From NCBI GenBank assembly GCA_027035825.1, contig JALVTX010000257.1, forward strand, positions 1 to 19,639: a stretch of 19,639 nt of DNA, written 5' to 3'. Below are positions 17,139 through 19,639 of the stretch, piece after piece (within the stretch, counting starts at the first letter, position 1; every line of letters begins with the position of its first letter). The notes beneath the pieces are model-generated. The model did no database searches. It saw only the letters and a list, made by a program, of their open reading frames with translations, and was not told the DNA's origin. A program made the position numbers and the translations under genes. Origin of the DNA: Mariprofundaceae bacterium. Its GTDB lineage: Bacteria > Pseudomonadota > Zetaproteobacteria > Mariprofundales > Mariprofundaceae.

Positions 17139-18598
17139 GATTGCCCCTCCCCGCCAGTCTGCTCGCAGCGCTCAATCATATCCGCAAGCCGGGCCCGCAC
17201 GCCATCCCGCCCCAGCCAATCCACCACGCGCGACATCTCCGGCCCGTGCGTCGCCCCGGTCAGGGCCGCGCGCAGCGGCAGGAACAAGGCCTTGCCGCTG
17301 CGCCCCGTGGCCTCCCTCACCGCCGCCGCCCATGCCTTCCAGTCCGCCGCAGCCAGCGCCTCCCAGCACGCCAGCGCCCTGCGGAAGAAATCAGCCCCCG
17401 CCGCGCATGCCGCCTGCCATGCCTCTCCCTGCGGCGGCGCGTCCGCGCGCAACAATCGCGCCCAGGCCGCCGCATCCTCGATGCGCGACAGGTTCGGCTG
17501 GATCAACGACGCCAGGGCCGCATCAGCCCCGGGCAGCACGCGCGCCAGCATGCCGGCCAGTTCCCCGGCTGGCATCGCGCGCAACAGCCGCGCCTGCCAA
17601 CGCCACAGCTCGTCGTCCGACCAGCGCACGGCCGCCGTGGAAATCCGTTCCGGCTCGAAATGGTGAATGAGCGATGCCATGTCCAGGGCATCCTCGGGCA
17701 TGTTCGGGTGTCCCAGCCGGGCCATCGCCTGCACCAGGGCCATCGGCAGCAGCCCCGCCTCGCGCAACCCGGCCACTGTCTGCCCGCCCTTCCGCTTGGA
17801 CAACTTGCCGCCATCGGCGTCCAGCAGCAGGCCGTGATGCAGGTAGGCCGGCGCGGGCAGGCCCAGCCGCTCCAGCAGCCAGACCTGCGCCGCCGTGTTG
17901 GTCAGGTGGTCGTCCCCGCGCAACACGTGGGTCACGCTGTCGGCCGCATCGTCCACCGCGTTGGGCAGCAGGAAGGTGAAGGTTCCATCGGAGCGCACCA
18001 CCACCGGGTCGTCCAGGTCGCGGCGGTTGAATCGCACCTCGCCGCGCAACAGGTCGCGCACGACCACCTCGTCCCCCCCATCCTCGCGGGCCCCGCCACT
18101 GCGAGCCCCGTCATTGCGAAGGGACAGCGCCAGGCGCCAGACGAACGGCTCGCCCCCTTCCGCCCGCCGCCGGGCTTCCCCGGGCGAGAGCCGTCGGCAA
18201 CGGCCGGCATAACGCGGCGGCCCGCCGCGCGCGGCGGCCAGCTTGCGATCCAGCGTCAGCTGCGACGCGTCGCAGAAGCAGCGGTAGGCATGGCCGGCCT
18301 CCGCCAGTCGTTCCAGGGCTCCGGCATGTTCCCCGGCGCGCGCGGACTGCAAGCGCGCCTCGCCGTCCCAGTCCAGGCCCAGCCAGCGCAAGTCCCGCTC
18401 GATGGCTTCCATGCAGCGTCGCTCGGAACGATCGCGGTCGGTATCCTCGAAACGCAACAGGAAGCGCCCGTCGCGCTTGCGCGCGAACAGCCAGTTCAGC
18501 AGCGCCGTGCGCACGTTGCCCAGGTGCAGCAGGCCCGTGGGGCTGGGCGCGAAGCGCGTCACCACCTTGCCGCCATTCATGTCAGCGCCGTCATTCAT
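17135..18598 (-). CDS. gltX: Glutamyl-tRNA synthetase with a repeat-derived insertion
   Basis: Class I synthetase charging tRNA-Glu, with 487 residues. FAPSPTGLLHLGNVRTAL carries the HIGH equivalent HLGN at 25-28. A zinc-binding set is seen as Cys-x-Cys (YRCFCDAS) followed by YAGRC. LRGDDHLTNT and KLSKRKGG (265-272) form the ATP site. The order and length fit GluRS, and a GlnRS is excluded by the C-terminal all-helical anticodon-binding region. About 15 residues at 160-178 (NDGARSGGAREDGG) appear inserted between RLALS and VVVRDLLRGEV, where other GluRS proteins have a short linker. ATG 18598 overlaps the ftsB stop as ATGA. A second ATG at 18580 has no ribosome binding site. A GluRS/GluRS2-type discriminating role cannot be told from sequence. 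Confidence 0.95.
   Translation of the reverse strand: MNDGADMNGGKVVTRFAPSPTGLLHLGNVRTALLNWLFARKRDGRFLLRFEDTDRDRSERRCMEAIERDLRWLGLDWDGEARLQSARAGEHAGALERLAEAGHAYRCFCDASQLTLDRKLAAARGGPPRYAGRCRRLSPGEARRRAEGGEPFVWRLALSLRNDGARSGGAREDGGDEVVVRDLLRGEVRFNRRDLDDPVVVRSDGTFTFLLPNAVDDAADSVTHVLRGDDHLTNTAAQVWLLERLGLPAPAYLHHGLLLDADGGKLSKRKGGQTVAGLREAGLLPMALVQAMARLGHPNMPEDALDMASLIHHFEPERISTAAVRWSDDELWRWQARLLRAMPAGELAGMLARVLPGADAALASLIQPNLSRIEDAAAWARLLRADAPPQGEAWQAACAAGADFFRRALACWEALAAADWKAWAAAVREATGRSGKALFLPLRAALTGATHGPEMSRVVDWLGRDGVRARLADMIERCEQTGGEGQS
18097..18122. repeat. Degenerate repeat pair resembling the GTCATTGCGA dispersed element, inside gltX
   Basis: CACTGCGAG (18097-18105) and GTCATTGCGAAGG (18110-18122) are two related copies in tandem. 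The core TCATTGCGA matches a dispersed palindromic repeat motif seen in many bacterial genomes. The copies sit in frame in gltX and encode the NDGARSGG part of the inserted segment. Whether it is the same family as other genomic copies cannot be judged from this window. Confidence 0.4.
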
Positions 18599-18930
18599 GG
18601 GTTCCGTCCGCCTGCCCGCTTCCGCCCCTTCCGGCCATCCGGCAGCAACACCATGTATTCGTCCGGATGCACGTAGCCCAGTTCCCGGTGCGCCAGGTCT
18701 TCCAGCGCCTTCGGATCGTGCCTGAGGCGCAGGATCTCGCGCGCCAGCGCCTCCCGCTGCTGGCGCAGGCGGGCCACCTCGGCCTTGAGCGCGCGCAGCT
18801 CGGCCTGCTCCCGCCGGTACACCAGCCAGCCGTGATCGGAGAACACCAGCTCATAGAACATGCCGCCGAGCACCGCCGCGGCGAGCGCCCAGGCCGCCCA
18901 GCGGCGAACGCGCCCGAGAACGGCGCTCAG
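18595..18930 (-). CDS. ftsB: Cell division protein FtsB (DivIC family); probable CTG start
   Basis: A small bitopic protein that joins FtsL and FtsQ in the divisome and helps trigger septal peptidoglycan synthesis. From CTG 18930 it has 111 residues: cytoplasmic tail 1-9, one membrane span at about 10-30 (RWAAWALAAAVLGGMFYELVF), a coiled coil at about 38-70 rich in L/E/R, then the family's ELGYVHPDE motif. The CTG lies three bases after the eno stop, with AAGGGG six bases upstream. No ATG, GTG or TTG precedes the membrane span in this frame, and the first GTG (18873) would cut away half of it. The eno-ftsB order is conserved in many proteobacteria. The ftsB stop overlaps gltX by four bases. 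The family call is firm; the start is inferred. Confidence 0.85.
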   Translation of the reverse strand: MSAVLGRVRRWAAWALAAAVLGGMFYELVFSDHGWLVYRREQAELRALKAEVARLRQQREALAREILRLRHDPKALEDLAHRELGYVHPDEYMVLLPDGRKGRKRAGGRNP

Positions 18931-18933
18931 GGC

Positions 18934-19639
18934 TCACCCCTTCGGAAACGCATCCAGGCCGGCGAAGCGGGCCGCATCTCCCAGCTCTTCCTCGATGCGA
19001 AGCAACTGGTTGTACTTGGCCAGCCGATCCGAGCGCGAGGCCGAGCCGGACTTGATCTGCCCGGTGCCCAGGGCCACCGCCAGGTCGGCGATGGTCGTGT
19101 CCTCGGTCTCGCCGGAACGATGGCTCATCATGCAGCGGTAACCCGCCTCGTGCGCCATCGTCACCGCCTCGATGGTCTCGGTCAGCGTGCCGATCTGGTT
19201 CACCTTGACGAGCAGCGCGTTGGCCACGCCCTTCTCGATGCCCTCGCGCAGGATGGCCGGATTGGTCACGAAGATGTCGTCGCCCACGAGCTGCACCCGC
19301 GCCCCCAGGCGATCGGTCAACAGCTTCCAGCCGTCCCAGTCGTTCTCCGCCAGGCCATCCTCGATGGACAGGATCGGGTACTGGCTCACCCAATCGCTCA
19401 GGAAATCCACCATGGCGGCCGAGTCCAGCCGCCGCCCCTCGCCCTTGAGGTCGTACACCCCATCGTGGAAGAACTCGGAAGCCGCCGGATCCAGCGCCAG
19501 GAACACGTCCCGCCCCGCCTTCAGCCCGGTCTGCTCCACTGCCTGCAGGATGGCCTCCACCGCCGCCACGTTGGACGGCAGGGACGGCGCAAAACCGCCC
19601 TCGTCGCCCACGGCCGTATTGTAGCCCCCGGCCTTGAGC
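18934..19639 (-). CDS. eno: Enolase, partial (N-terminus beyond window)
   Basis: Glycolytic 2-phosphoglycerate dehydratase, also a degradosome partner in many bacteria. The window holds the C-terminal 234 residues of about 430. Recognisable are VGDEGGFAPSL, LALDPAASEFF, the metal ligands in LSIEDGLAENDWDGW and LVGDDIFVTN, the catalytic Lys in LLVKVNQIGTL, SHRSGETEDT, and QIKSGSASRSDRLAKYNQLLRIEEEL with the second active-site Lys. It ends at TGA 18934-18936, only three bases before the proposed ftsB start, so both are probably translated from one message. Its reading frame runs off the right edge. Confidence 0.97.
   Translation of the reverse strand, partial: LKAGGYNTAVGDEGGFAPSLPSNVAAVEAILQAVEQTGLKAGRDVFLALDPAASEFFHDGVYDLKGEGRRLDSAAMVDFLSDWVSQYPILSIEDGLAENDWDGWKLLTDRLGARVQLVGDDIFVTNPAILREGIEKGVANALLVKVNQIGTLTETIEAVTMAHEAGYRCMMSHRSGETEDTTIADLAVALGTGQIKSGSASRSDRLAKYNQLLRIEEELGDAARFAGLDAFPKG

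Overview
The window is G+C-rich chromosomal DNA of a Pseudomonadota bacterium. The eno-ftsB neighbourhood, the Rep-type helicase and the CarB sequence suggest a gammaproteobacterium or a close relative, but species cannot be read from it. Housekeeping genes fill most of the window, and a compositionally foreign insert lies near the left end.

Layout. 1-2521 (minus) is carB, cut by the window start. 2522-2878 is a spacer holding candidate promoters and a possible truncated small ORF. 2879-4990 (plus) is the foreign insert: a stand-alone HNH nuclease-like gene of roughly 50% G+C and a very AT-rich HExxH metallopeptidase-like gene. A well-formed integron attC recombination site (3893-3991) separates them. 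The stop codon of the first gene lies inside the attC R'' box and the ribosome binding site of the second abuts the R' box, which is the architecture of integron gene cassettes. No integrase gene is present. 5055-6173 (minus) is alanine dehydrogenase. It is divergent from a nitronate monooxygenase-like flavoprotein (6303-7703, plus) that carries an unexpected cysteine cluster. 7836-9470 (plus) is a large protein of unknown function with a C-terminal PilZ-like (c-di-GMP receptor) region and its own sigma70-like promoter.

From 19639 down to 9493 (minus) there is one tight, probably co-transcribed series: eno (partial), ftsB, gltX, cysS, cysC, manC, gmd, a second gmd-like gene, and rep. Neighbours overlap through GTGA or ATGA stop/start motifs or are only a few bases apart. 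The series joins glycolysis, cell division, two aminoacyl-tRNA synthetases, PAPS formation, GDP-mannose synthesis with its conversion to GDP-6-deoxyhexoses for surface polysaccharide, and a replication accessory helicase.

The most notable item is the two-cassette, integrase-less integron fragment between carB and ald, carrying two uncharacterised enzymes that could be a defence or stress cargo. Secondary points are a repeat-derived in-frame insertion in gltX, a probable CTG start for ftsB, a CX2CX3CX22C motif in the nitronate monooxygenase-like protein, and the tandem gmd paralogues.
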